Of a stretch of DNA of 64,000 bases, positions 43,874 through 54,310 are shown one piece after another. Position 1 is the stretch's first letter. Each line of letters starts with the position of its first letter. The position numbers and the translations under genes were made by a program. Where the stretch lies: assembly GCA_030411725.1 (NCBI GenBank), contig MU839837.1:1364001-1428000 (forward strand), in the 5' to 3' direction. The notes below the pieces were generated by a model that saw only the letters and a list, made by a program, of their open reading frames with translations, was not told the origin of the DNA and did no database searches. This DNA comes from Echria macrotheca (taxonomy: Eukaryota; Ascomycota; Sordariomycetes; Sordariales; Schizotheciaceae).

Positions 43874-44908
43874 TTAGTGCTTTGCCTTGCCGCACCAAAA
43901 ACAACCTGAATGTTTTCCCTTCTCCTTTTCCTCCCGCTTGACAACCTCGGTTGTCTCGGCCTGGGTTGACGTCTCTGTTTGAGTGGAAGTCTCTGCTCTA
44001 GTAGACCTCTCCGCTTGAGCTAATGTGTCCGCTCCATTGGACCTCGGGAGAATATGCCGGCGACACCTTGTGCGCCAAATTGTGCGTCTGCGCCGCTTAA
44101 AATGCTGCTCTGGCGCAGCCGGCCGATTCCACTCCGGACGACAGTAGCGCGTGCACGTGTGCTGATAAAAGAACGAAGCAATGCCGTTGCCGCCTAGATC
44201 CGCGACGCCGTATTCTTTCGTACGCGACATGATGGTGGGACTGGAGAGCTGGAAATTAGGCCCCCGGTAGCCGCCCTTCAGGTTGCAGAGCACATAGTTA
44301 CCACCAGTGATATGGTAGCTAAAATGACTAAGTGCCTGCAACATCTCGCCCCATTCACTCCCTGGCTCGCAAGTCCAGCCGGTGTTGCTGTTGAACTTGC
44401 GAAACCCGCCGAGGTATTGCTCCATGAGACCGTCGACCCACCTAAACTCTTTGCATGTGGTCTGGAAAGTCCAGAACTGAGGAACGGTGAACCTGATGGT
44501 CCGGTCAATGATCTTCAGCTGGTTGAACAGGTTGAGGATTTCGACCGCCTTCCGAGCAGTTTTCATATCGGAATGAAATAAACCGTGGTCTTGGAACATG
44601 CCGGTCTTGAGGAACTTGCCGACGCATTGCTCGTAGCCGCTGTAAACAGCCTTGAAGACTTTCCGTCTTGAACCGATCCCAAAGATCTGACTTAACGTTT
44701 CGTTGTCGTGTAAGAAGGCCCAGGGGCTAATGAAGGGGCACAAGTAGATGTAGCAAGCACTGTCAGAGGGAACCGAGTCGGGGTTGTCTTCGGGATGGCC
44801 GTGGACACATCCAATACATCGGCAAAGGGCCGCTCCCTTGGCCCATTGGGATGTGGTGAATGCGGCTCGCGGCAACGTGCGGTTGCACTGGTTGCAAATA
44901 CGCTGCAT
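43874..44908 (-). CDS. Alpha-type (atypical) protein kinase with N-terminal Cys motif
   Basis: Intronless, 344 aa from ATG 44908. Residues 5-35 contain CNQCNRTLPRAAF...QWAKGA...CRCIGC, a zinc-ribbon-like motif seen in fungal Stc1-like N-termini. From about 70 to 255 the alpha-kinase pattern is visible: RRKVFKAVYSG, CVGKFLKTG (putative ATP lysine), EILNLFNQLKIIDRTIRFTVPQFWTF, then GNYVLCNLKGGY, SPTIMSR, EYGVADLGGNGIASFFYQHTC. In active members the segment is usually DLQG, and the Asp and Gln are replaced by Asn and Lys here (CNLKGG), so activity is uncertain. The tail has TQTETSTQAE repeats and ends CFWCGKAKH. Confidence 0.75.
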   Translation of the reverse strand: MQRICNQCNRTLPRAAFTTSQWAKGAALCRCIGCVHGHPEDNPDSVPSDSACYIYLCPFISPWAFLHDNETLSQIFGIGSRRKVFKAVYSGYEQCVGKFLKTGMFQDHGLFHSDMKTARKAVEILNLFNQLKIIDRTIRFTVPQFWTFQTTCKEFRWVDGLMEQYLGGFRKFNSNTGWTCEPGSEWGEMLQALSHFSYHITGGNYVLCNLKGGYRGPNFQLSSPTIMSRTKEYGVADLGGNGIASFFYQHTCTRYCRPEWNRPAAPEQHFKRRRRTIWRTRCRRHILPRSNGADTLAQAERSTRAETSTQTETSTQAETTEVVKREEKEKGKHSGCFWCGKAKH

Positions 44909-46252
44909 TTTGAGAGAAAAAAGGGTGTAAGAGACTGGTGTCGCTCGATTCGTTTAATCACCACAGCGGCTCAGTGATGACTGCTGAGCCGCGGCGCATG
45001 ACATGAAAACCGGGTGGCTCGTGAAGGATTGACTGAACATGGAAGCGACATGCCGCCAGAACCGTCGATTGTCATGGCAATATAGTCTCTGGAAGTTTGT
45101 TAGCATGTCAGCTCGTTTGAACGTGAACTTCCACCCGACCATATACAAACAGGCCCTGTCCCAAGAGATTGAACGTTTTGTGTGTGAAGAACAGCCGACC
45201 AACTTTCTCCTCGGGTTGTGCCCCTGCCTATTTATCTGGGTATGTGGAGAATACCCCAGGCGCCCTCACATGTAAGTCCCAAATCAGCAAAATAGCTTCG
45301 CCTGCGTCTAAGCAATGAACTCGCAGCGGACCCAGCACTAAAGACGGGGGGTTTCGCGCAGCACCCCATTTTCTGTGCGGCACCACATATCCCACACGAA
45401 TGTTCTAGCTAGCCGGCGACCGCTGGTATTTATTTGCCATCTATAACGCCACATATCCTGTCCTCTCACGGGAAATCCCCTCTGGAACGCAGCAAACTTA
45501 TACCGAAATTGCAACGCGAACGAGCTTCGTCGTGACGTCTGGAACTACAGACAAGCAACCACTTTCCTGCCTCATGACCAGAGCTCTATCATCAGAGACG
45601 GTTTCCTATCAAACAACCAACCATCAACCAACCATCGTACCGATTTTCTACCTTTCAACTCTGGCACCTGGCGGCCAGCTTCCGACAAGTGCGGTGACAA
45701 GGCTCCCGAATCCAATCCGCCGACCAACAGCCCCACCACCTGTGATCCGGTTCTCATACTCTAGAGGTGAACATATCTTCCCTGGCAACAGACTTCTCAT
45801 TTACTGACTTCCCAGTTTACATCTCACAACTCAACAACCCTGCACCTTTGCATTTGCAGCGACAGCCATGGCACAGCCTGATGGAAGGGTGGTTCTATGT
45901 ATGGCCATAGGAAAGGCGAGTGTTTGGATACTAGGGTATACCAGCTGGAACATGTGGAAGGGCGCTGCATTCAGGGATAGGGGTGACGTATCGAAAGAAC
46001 CTCAGAAAGAATCTTCATGTAGACTTCGGACGCGGGAATAGCAGCACCCACTTCGTCATCGTCAGCTCTATCTAGTCCTACCACTAATAAATCCATCCGT
46101 CATCCTCCTCACCATCCAGCCAGGCAAATACGCTGTCACAACCAACACAGCCATTTAGGAGAGAGAAAGCGTTTTGAGGATTATAATATCTACTTCTATC
46201 ATACAATCTTCCCATCATCTCCTCGGATCACCAGATAGGGAGACAATAAAAC
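44909..46252. other. Intergenic; one possible micro-ORF
   Basis: No supported gene apart from the weak 57-codon ORF listed separately. Confidence 0.5.
45868..46041 (+). CDS. Possible 57-aa micro-ORF
   Basis: ATG in strong context (CAGCCATGG) starts MAQPDGRVVLCMAIGK with a short hydrophobic stretch (VVLCMAIGKASVWILGY). No homology recognised; a TTTGCAG acceptor-like site lies just upstream, so it might be a terminal exon. Weak. Confidence 0.2.
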   Translation: MAQPDGRVVLCMAIGKASVWILGYTSWNMWKGAAFRDRGDVSKEPQKESSCRLRTRE

Positions 46253-47004
46253 TCAACCAATCATCTCAGCACTCTTGCCCGACTTGGGCGTATCCTCCTT
46301 GGGAAACTTGGCAAACATGTCCCGCAGCTTATCCAGCGGCGTGGCCAGCATGCCGGCGACCGTCTCGTAGGGCGGCTTGTTCGGCGCAGAGGGGTGGCTG
46401 CGCGTCGGCACGAAGTGCTTGGTGCGCGAGAAGCTGTCGCCCAGCCTCTCCGACTCGGCCTGGTCGATCGCCTTCTCCAGCGCGGGCAGGTCGTCACGCT
46501 CCTCCTCCTTGATGTGCTCCGACAGGTCGGCCCACAGACTCTGCAGGGCCGGACGGAACTCGGAGCTCTGCGGGTCCATGCTCTGGAAGTCGTACAGCTT
46601 ATTCTTGACCTGTAACTAGCGATTAGCTTCGTGTCTGAAAATAGAAGCGAAGACAAAAAACGAAAACAAAAGAAAAGAAAAGAAAGACGGACTGTTTGAT
46701 GCTCCGAACGGTCCTTCTCGGCCATGGCAAGGCCATTGGCAATGTACTTCTCCATGGCGGGATACACGACAATCTCCTCGGCGATCGAGTGCCGCGCCAG
46801 CTCCCACACGAACTGGTTCTGCCACCGCTTGGCTGTGTCGGCGTCTTTGCTGACCATCATGTTGTTGTAGTACTCCTCGAGCTCGCGGTGGTCGCGCTTA
46901 ATCGAGTCCGACACGCGCACGATGGTACTCTGGAAACGCAGGGTGTGAGTGCCTGCGACGGCGGCACTGCGGGGGATCGCTTGGGCGACTCGGAGGGTGA
47001 ACAT
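46253..47004 (-). CDS. Hemerythrin HHE-domain protein, probably mitochondrial
   Basis: Exons 47004-46693 and 46609-46253 encode 222 aa; the 83-base intron is GTCCGT...TTACAG, phase 0. Residues 1-27 (MFTLRVAQAIPRSAAV...RFQST) are Arg/Ser-rich without acids, like a mitochondrial presequence. The HHE domain shows iron-ligand-type residues in order: IKRDHRELEEYY, LARHSIAEEIVVYPAMEKY, KDRSEHQTVKNKLYDF, and SEHIKEEERDDLPALE. It likely binds a di-iron centre for oxygen or NO handling. Downstream of the domain the sequence FVPTRSHPSAPNKPPYETVAGMLATPLDKLRDMF is typical of fungal members. Confidence 0.88.
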
Positions 47005-47423
47005 TGTGACTGGTTATTTTTGGGTTGCAGGTTTAGTTTGTTCAATGGAATTTCGACGGTTTGCTTGTGGTGCAGACGCGAACCTAGCTATATCAAGTGC
47101 TTCAAAGCCAGAGTTAATCTATTACGCAACAGTGATGCTATGTCTTCGGCTCTGAAATCACAGCGTCATCATTTGACCATGCACTCAACACGCTCCACAG
47201 CAGCCCGCTGTGGCCTTCCATATTTGTATGGCATGTATAGGTACCCTGAAATAGAGAATTCCTTCTGCTTTTTCACAAGCGGTTTGTCAATCACCAATGG
47301 TGATTCACCAATCCCCAACAGCGCAAAGGCACATATATACCGGCTGTTCCCTCCCCATCCAGACTGCCCCGAACACAGATCAATGACATCATCCCCCTTC
47401 CTCTTTCTTTCGTCAGTTAGGTA
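47005..47423. other. Intergenic, no gene seen
   Basis: Plain sequence between two minus-strand genes: upstream region of the hemerythrin gene and 3' end region of the next. Confidence 0.5.
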
Positions 47424-47990
47424 TTACACAAACCACCGCCCCCACGGAACCTCCATCCTCCCCCCACCATTAACCTGCACGACACTCCCCGTCTTCGTGG
47501 CCGACGCCGACCCCAACGACTTCGTCGAATTCAACGAATTCGACGGAGATCCACAGGTCGCCGTCGCGGTGACAACAGCATAGCTAGTCGAACACTTGAT
47601 CCCCGCGCACCCCTCAGAACACGGATAGTCGAGAAACACAGTCGGGACCGGATCGGGACAGCCGCACGACTGGGTCACGGTCGCGAGGCCGAGACACAGC
47701 GGGACGGGACAGGTCGCGCAGAGCTCGCGGGTCGCCGTGACGGTTGGGCAGCCTGTCTGGGGTGTGGGCGACGGCGGCGGCGAGTTGGTGACGGCGATGA
47801 CGGAGGTGGTGGTGTAGATTATGGGTGCTGTGTCGATGGCTGTTGTTGTCGCGAGCGCGGGGGTTCTACATAATAATGTGGAGGCATGGTTAGTTTAGGT
47901 AAGTCTTGGCTGGATGGATGGATGGGTGAGGGGGAGGGGGAAGACGTACGCGACGGCGAGGAGGATGGAGGTGAAGGTGAGTGACTTCAT
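47424..47990 (-). CDS. Secreted Cys- and Thr-rich protein
   Basis: Exons 47990-47950 and 47865-47424 encode 160 aa. The 84-base intron (GTACGT...TGTAG, branch ACTAAC) splits an Ala codon inside the signal peptide (MKSLTFTSILLAVA-TPALA). The mature part begins Thr/Ser/Pro-rich, then has a cysteine-dense middle (CPTVTATRELCATCPVPLC, SCGCPDPVP, YPCSEGCAGIKC) and a Ser/Asn/Gly-rich tail. Extracellular; cell-wall or surface role likely. No hydrophobic GPI tail is seen. Resembles a common unnamed fungal secreted family. Confidence 0.75.
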
Positions 47991-48115
47991 TGTTTCTGAT
48001 AATTTTTAAATCTTTTGGGAGACGTGATGAAGATGGGAACGGACTTGGTGAATGGCGATGGTGTTCCTGCATTTTAATGCGTTTTGTACTGGCGGCTCAA
48101 GGTTCGTCCGTTCCC

Positions 48116-48862
48116 CTATTTGGTCTTACGGCCTGGGCGTTGCTGGGCATTGCAAGCCAAGACGATCCTATCTCGTATTTTTTTGACTACGCGACGCGCC
48201 GTCTCGTGGAGCAGGCCATCCTTCTGATTCCTGAAACGTTCATCGTATTCCCGTTTTTCATCATCGTATCCCGCCCATCTTCTGAAATCCCAGCCATCGA
48301 GGTAGAGATTGCCAGCCCCAATCTCTACAATGTTGGAATTATATTGTGGGGAACGGATGTCTGGAGATATCTGAGCGGATTCGAGGTGTAAGGGCCCGTG
48401 ATCGCTTCGGGCGATAAGCCCAACTCCTGCTGTTCCATACCTGGTAAGAGGCACCACCGAGGTGCGAGGAAGAAGCAGGGGGAAATAGCCTATTGAAGAC
48501 TCAAGCTCGGAGGCTGGCGAGAGGTGCGACTCCTTCTGTGTTATGATGCTTCGTATTGGTTTCTCCCGGTTGGCTTCATCGTGCCATTTGGCAACATGGT
48601 TCTTGAGATCTCGTGTTGAGGCAAAGGGCGGGTACTGACAACCGGGATGCTCGCAATACAAGCGGCTAGTATGGCTCTGTTCGTGCTTGGATCTGGGCCA
48701 ATCATTCTCAAAGCCCACCGTTGACCTTGCACACCCTCTCAGGTGACAGGTAAATGCCAAGGTTTGATACGATTTCCTGAAGCGGTCAAGCTCTTCCATC
48801 GACGTCCCTGGAAAGGTTCCCGCCCTAAGGAGCAATTGGACTGTGTTCTGGTAAACAGACAA
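48116..48862 (-). pseudogene. Truncated C2H2-type fragment (C-terminal part of a larger fungal protein)
   Basis: The frame is open from at least 48862 and stops at 48116-48118; the first ATG is at 48799. The sequence LDRFRKSYQTLAFTCHLRGCARSTVGF, then RSKHEQSHTSRLYCEHPGCQYPPFAS, then LKNHVAKWHDE matches a C2H2 region usually found at the C-terminus of much longer fungal STAND/ankyrin-type or orphan proteins. Nothing upstream (48863-49700) continues it convincingly. I read it as a decayed remnant; it could instead be the last exon of an unrecognised gene or a short expressed finger protein. Confidence 0.5.
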
Positions 48863-49753
48863 GTTGCGCTGAGGATATGTGGGAGCACATCTTGCTTATT
48901 CGACCCTCCTATGATGCCTTAATGTTTGGAAAGCGAATCCTCCAAAACACGAAGTCACCCTGGTGTGAGAATATTCTTTCCAGAGACTTCACTGATCTGG
49001 CTTGCAAGACTATCCTAGCGTGCAGGTACAGGTAATCCGTCAAACGAATTCAGACACTCGATAGTGTCGTCTGCCGCTAATGTTCCTCGGGAATTCCTCG
49101 CTCCACTGCTAACTACATCTAATTCCAATAGTTTTCCAGACAGCCGAGACACTAGGGAATGCACATGGGATTACGGACTTAGTCGATAGCTTGACTTCAT
49201 TGTTGAGAAAATATGGTCGGGGCCCACAGGGGGTCCACTGACGGGCATAAATCCCCGTCAGTTGGGACTTTGCGACCATTCACGTGCGGAACCGACTACC
49301 ACTAACAACGAAACAGCGCTGCAGTGAGCGCTTGCAGACGGCTACTGTAGCCCTAGTGCAAAACAGGCCCATTCCAGCGTTTTCCGACCCCGGTTCCGTA
49401 CCGACTTTATTGAGGTAGCAAGGATCTTATGTATCCGTACATGTGGTGTTGTCAGGAGGATGTACAAGTACACCTTCTCCTGTCTGAGTTGCCTTTGACT
49501 CAGTTGCCTGCAAGTAAACAAAGAGTCTAAGATGTCTTGCACCTGCATTACTGGCGCCTGAATCTTCACCACAGTAGCCCCTCTGCCGCGCTAGTCTTTA
49601 TCACCCTGGAGGAGGTGTATATAATTACTACCCCAGAGGAGGTGTATATAAGGAAGTCTTTTCCACAAAGTTAGGTAGCTAAGAAAACAACAGGTTTTTC
49701 CTCATTATGCCAAGTCTTCGATTCTCATCATTTTGAAGGTCAGTGTTTGTCCC
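48863..49753. other. Intergenic with duplicated TATA element
   Basis: No supported gene. GGAGGTGTATATAA occurs twice, 27 bases apart (49611-49624 and 49638-49651), upstream of the next gene. Confidence 0.5.
49611..49652 (+). promoter_or_regulatory. Duplicated TATATAA core-promoter element
   Basis: Two copies of GGAGGTGTATATAA spaced 27 bases apart, 100-140 bases before ATG 49754. This is a local promoter duplication offering two possible start sites. Confidence 0.55.
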
Positions 49754-50973
49754 ATGGAGAGAGTTGAAGGTTCGATTGTTTCACCCACTAATTCACCCTG
49801 CCACCGCTCGTCCTCTCTCTTTTCCGTTCGCAATTCTCATTCTTGGCACCCAACGTCGATGTCAACACGTCGACACAACTACCAGATGGATACCAACCAC
49901 CCTCATGCCGAGAGGCAACTGAATGCCGCGAGAGCACCGGTAACCGCAACAATGTATTCAACCGATAACAGAGACCCTTTTGCTTCTTTTGCTTCGCAGG
50001 AGGAGGCCGAACGGGTTTGGGTTCCTGAGCCCGTCACGGTCCCATCCTTCATTCCGGCGAATGCCCCGGGACTCTACATCCCTCCCAATCATATATTCAC
50101 TACCGCATCAGGCCTGGGACAGGAAGCAGCCCCTGAGCCCGCACCAGAGTTTCAGAACCCATTCGGCAGCGGAGGGCCTCCTCTAGGTCAGGAGCTTCTG
50201 AATGTTCCTCTGGAACTGGTGTTCAACAACAGAACACTGGCGTATTCGACACCTCCCCAACAGCTGGAGCGTTATAACCACGTCAATTCACTTTATCAAG
50301 ACCCCTATTCACGTCTGACAACGGATCTTACCTCCACCAACCCCTTGACTTATCCGACGACGGTTCCCGGACAAGGTATTGGCTCTACGACCATTGCCGA
50401 ACCCTGGACTTATCAGACGACGGTTCACGGACAAGGTATTGGCTCTACAACCATTGACACCCCTGCTGCGCAGTTGCAGGTCACGGATGCGTACCCATCA
50501 TTACCCCCTCGCCCTGATCTCCACGGTTTCGACAGCTTCCACCAGACTGCTGGTTTTTCGTACGTCTCTCACTCCCCTTTTTCCAACCTCTCAAGCTTCC
50601 CCAGATAACTATTACTCTTGTTCCCCGTTTTAGGGGACAGGAACATCCTCAACCCCAACACATTACCGAACGACCGCCAAACCCAATCCTTTGCTCACAA
50701 TGTCAGAAAGAGTGTGCCAACCGGCGCACTCTAGATCGTCACCTATGGGCCAAGCATCCAGAGTACGCGCGCCTCACCGGCGTCAAGTCCGTGAAGCGGA
50801 AATGTCGTTGGTGTTCATATCAGGCGCGCGCGGACAACGTGCAGAGGCATGAGAATACTGTGCATGCGGACAACGTGCAGAGGCATGAGAAGACTGTGCA
50901 TGCGTCGAAAAAAAGGGGGTCAAAGACTGGCTCTAAGGATGCTTGTTTTGATGAAGAGGAGGATGAGCCCTAA
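49754..50973 (+). CDS. C2H2 zinc-finger protein with internal duplications
   Basis: Exons 49754-50559 and 50634-50973 encode 381 aa; the 74-base intron is GTACGT...TTTTAG. Residues 1-270 are disordered and Pro/Thr/Ser-rich. A 60-bp repeat (two copies, about 50342-50457) encodes TTVPGQGIGSTTI-type units. The C-terminal 110 residues hold a finger CSQCQKEC...LDRHLWAKH and a second CRWCSYQARADNVQRHENTVH. The His half of the second finger is duplicated by a 36-bp tandem repeat (ADNVQRHEKTVH). The tail is basic then acidic. Probably a DNA-binding regulator, but the odd finger duplication may alter zinc binding. Family not recognised. Confidence 0.7.
50342..50457 (+). repeat. 60-bp imperfect tandem repeat in the C2H2 gene
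   Basis: Two copies exactly 60 bases apart, sharing GGACAAGGTATTGGCTCTAC, with a handful of substitutions. Confidence 0.85.
50830..50901 (+). repeat. 36-bp tandem duplication of a zinc-finger half
   Basis: Two units starting GCGGACAACGTGCAGAGG differ at one base and encode ADNVQRHE(N/K)TVH. Confidence 0.9.
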
Positions 50974-51537
50974 CGGCGGGCTAAATAAGGTACAGGTGCT
51001 TGTGGTCCTTGTACTCCTGCTAGCCTACGAGGGTTCTCCTTCCCAGCCTAACAGGGGACACAGGTAGGCCGAGTTTGTGGAAAAGGAGAAAATGATGGGG
51101 GTGTGTGGGTGAACTCATCCATAGTTCTATCTGGTCTATGATCGTGTGTGAAGGTTAAGGTGAGCTCTGGAGTTTAGCTCGATCGGAATTTGGGGGGGTT
51201 CATGTCTTACGGAGTTTTGGTTATGGACAGGATTTTCTTGTTTTGTTTGCTCTTCGTACGTCGCTGTTCGTACCTCACACATGACCACCATGGACCAGAT
51301 AGTCTATAGATCAGTTTACCACACACCTCCGTCAAACAGTCTTATCATTATTACCGTCGTAACGTGAGAAACCATGCAGATTGAAAGCATTTGCGACAAA
51401 GTAATACCGAAATGAAGTCAACTACCTACTTGTATTACATCAAGGAGTGACGCGGAAGGCTGTTAACCAGAGAATAACCCATCTCCCAGGGGATAGCGAG
51501 AGCAGAACATTGAAGTCTGGTCGTATCGCAGAAGCAA
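50974..51537. other. Convergent 3' spacer, no gene seen
   Basis: Non-coding 3' regions of the C2H2 gene (+) and the membrane protein gene (-). Confidence 0.55.
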
Positions 51538-53748
51538 CTAATCACCCTCCCTGGGTGCCTCTTTAACTTCATCAGTAACCAGCCGCTTCAGCCCCTCTGC
51601 CGCATGTTCACTATTGCTCTCAGCCGGATGCCCCCCCTTGGACTCCAAATCCATCCCATTCCCCCGCTGATGCCAAGTCCCCGTCCTGTTCGGCCGAGCA
51701 CCATAATCGTCAACGAGGTACTTGTGCAGAACGGCGGCATCAAGCGCATTGACAATCCGCAGCGGCGACCACCGCAGCAGGCTGAGCGCCAACAGCCAGA
51801 GAATAAAGGCCAGAATCGGTATAATGGTGATGGCCTTTACTGACAAAGTCGTGATATCCGCACTCCAGACGACAAACTCAGCCACGCCAGGCTTGACGCC
51901 GCCCGACTCGTCCACCGCCAAGTTTCCCGCGCTCGAATTACGGTCCGGCACGTCGCCCGGGTACAGCGTCAGGTCGGTGAGGGTATTCGCGGTGGCGATG
52001 TAGGCCGCCAGGACCAGCCGGCGCAGATCGGAAAAGGCGCTGCTGGACCCGGCGTTGAAGATGTCGCCGATGCTGTTGGTGCTCGAGAGCAGCGCCGAGA
52101 GGCCGAGCTGCCGTCCGATGCTGACGATCCGCGGCTGGCCGAGGTATCGCGCGAGGATGAGCTGCATCCCCGGGGACAGGTCGAGGCCGGGCAGCGCGGT
52201 GCTGTTCAGCCCGATGATGGTGCTGCTCAGGCCGTTGTAGCGCCAGGTGTCCGTCTGCCAGCACGAGAGGACGGGACGCCGGGGCTTGACCGCATACCCG
52301 GTGCCGGCTAGGCCGGCCTTGACGGAGCTGCCGGTGTTGTAGAGGGGATCTGTGCCCTGCGTGTAGCTGACTCGGTCGACTGACGAGATGAAGGCTGCCC
52401 AGGTCGTGTTGCCCGGCGCGCCGGGGGGTGTAGGGCCGGAGTAGAAAAAGGCGATGGGAGCGGTGCCGTCGAAGATGTTTAGCGAGATCGTACCGAGGCT
52501 GGGGTCGCCGAATTTGGCGTATGTGTCGTTGGTATAGCCCGAGGCGTTGGACGAGCTGATCAGCCAGCCGTACTCGGTGGTGCAGGCGCCGACCACTTCG
52601 AGGAGGAGAGTGGGAAATTTTTGAAGACCCAGGTCGGCACCGCTGACATTGTACCCGTAGTCGATTCTTTCGATGGTCTCGCCGTCCTTGGTTGTCCCGA
52701 GGGTCGTCACCTCGGCCGAGACTTTGGACTCTGTGTTGACGGATGCGACTTGTGCACCGCCGGCCGCGCGGAGGGCCGAGGGGGCTTCGAGGGAGAAGAG
52801 CTCGGCCAGGGCTGAGGGAGGCAACTGCTTGCCCGAAGACGTGTCGGTATTCGGCCGAGCGAGAATTGCTGCCGGGTTGACGGGAGCGGCATTGGCGACG
52901 ATGATGTACGGCGGAACGATGATGGAGACGACGTTCTGAGCGACCCAACATGCGAAAATGACCAAGAGAACCGGGTAGATCCACCGCTGTCTCCAGTGGC
53001 CGGTTTCGGTGGGTTGCAGCACTTCGAAGAGAGAATCGGTAAGGGAGGCCCGCTTGTTCCAGAGTGATGTGTAGATGCGGTGATGTTGGTCTCGGTTGAG
53101 CATGTAGAAAAAGGCGATTGCAAATAAGATGCACCAAAGGTTCATGACCATCGAGGTCACCAAGATCGTGTATGCAGAGTTGAGCTGGCTCGCGACGTAG
53201 CCCGGAACGGCGATGGCGTCTCTGGTGCCTCCATCGACTGGCATGGAGAACCGCGTCCAGAGCTGATAGGTCTGCCGCAGCTGCGGCGCCGTAGAGATAG
53301 TCATGGCGCAGATGCAAAGACGTTGAATTTTTGATCGGGCTAATGCTGCGTGTCTCGGTCGAGCAGAGATTAATACAGCAGAACGTTTTGTTGCTGCAAG
53401 CTGCCCGAAGGCGTCGTGGCATGCTCCCAATTTCATGTCTTCAGAGACCTCGCTGAAAGAATCCTCCAACTGGCTTACACTCCCCTCTCGCAAATTTTCG
53501 GGTACTGATTGAGAGCCTGGCCCGAGTCCAGCCTCCGAAAGCCCCAATCGGTGTCAGCTACCTGCCCTCTCATCAAGCTCTGAAGCATCTGGGGTTGCAT
53601 TGTACACAGCTGTGTATGCAGACCCCGCTCCATCGGCTGGGCTGGACTGAGTCCACATCAGCCGATCGCCGAGGCCGTGGAAGGAAGCAGGCCCGAAGAG
53701 CTCATTGATTTGCGCGGCGGACATGACGTGTGGATTCGAAGAGGCCAT
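51538..53748 (-). CDS. Large membrane protein with glycosylated ectodomain (unrecognised family)
   Basis: Proposed exons 53748-53562 and 53516-51538, 721 aa; the 45-base intron (GTAGCT...GGCCAG) joins an ATG-bearing N-terminal exon to a long frame whose own far end has no ATG. Simpler alternatives start at ATG 53436 or 53304. Membrane segments: YTILVTSMVMNLWCILFAIAFFYML, YPVLLVIFACWVAQNVVSIIV, and near the C-terminus AITIIPILAFILWLLALSLL. Between the second and third lies an ectodomain of about 370 residues with many N-glycosylation sequons (NVS, NAS, NDT, NTT, NST, NSS). The C-tail is cytosolic and acidic. No family recognised; receptor or wall-sensor-like topology by inspection only. Confidence 0.68.
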
Positions 53749-54310
53749 GGGCTGAAAGAGCGGCAGGTGGTTGGTTCGGGCGGCATGGTATCATCGCGGG
53801 ACACCTCACGATGGATGGTGGCACAACAGGACTCCGGCAGTGATATGGCCTACCGTGGGTACGAAACTGTGCAAAATGCGCAGCCTGGTGGCTGGATTGG
53901 GAAGAGGATGTGACAGGTCGACAGACTCCATTTGGCGGCGCGCTGGGCAATGATGTGTTGGGTCGGATGCGGCAGATGCTCCCGTTCCGGCACCGGGGAG
54001 CTATCATCGGTGGTTATTGGCTCCCGGGGATGTGTCAGGAAGCTTCTTGTGCCGGAACCCGCAGCGGCTTGCGACGTCCTCTCCCGAGTGGGTGGCATAC
54101 AGCTGAGCTGAGCCAGGGAGCTCTCAGTCTGGGTGAGCCTCCAGGCTGGAAAAGAGCTCTGAGATTCCTAAGCTACCCTTGCTATCGGAAGGTATAAACC
54201 ACAGGAGCCCCGTTTCCACAATAAAGCAAGCGGTACCTTCTCTTTCTTTGACGAGATTAACGCGAGCATCCACCCAACACCGCCTCCTTTCCCTCCCAAA
54301 TCCTAAGTCC
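53749..54310. other. Divergent promoter region
   Basis: Lies between the membrane protein (-) and FAS1 (+) genes. No clear TATA element or coding sequence. Confidence 0.5.

Noticed and set aside
51938..53422. 494-codon minus-strand ORF in another frame
   Set aside because: Overlaps the membrane-protein frame; Arg/His/Ser-rich with no hydrophobic segments.
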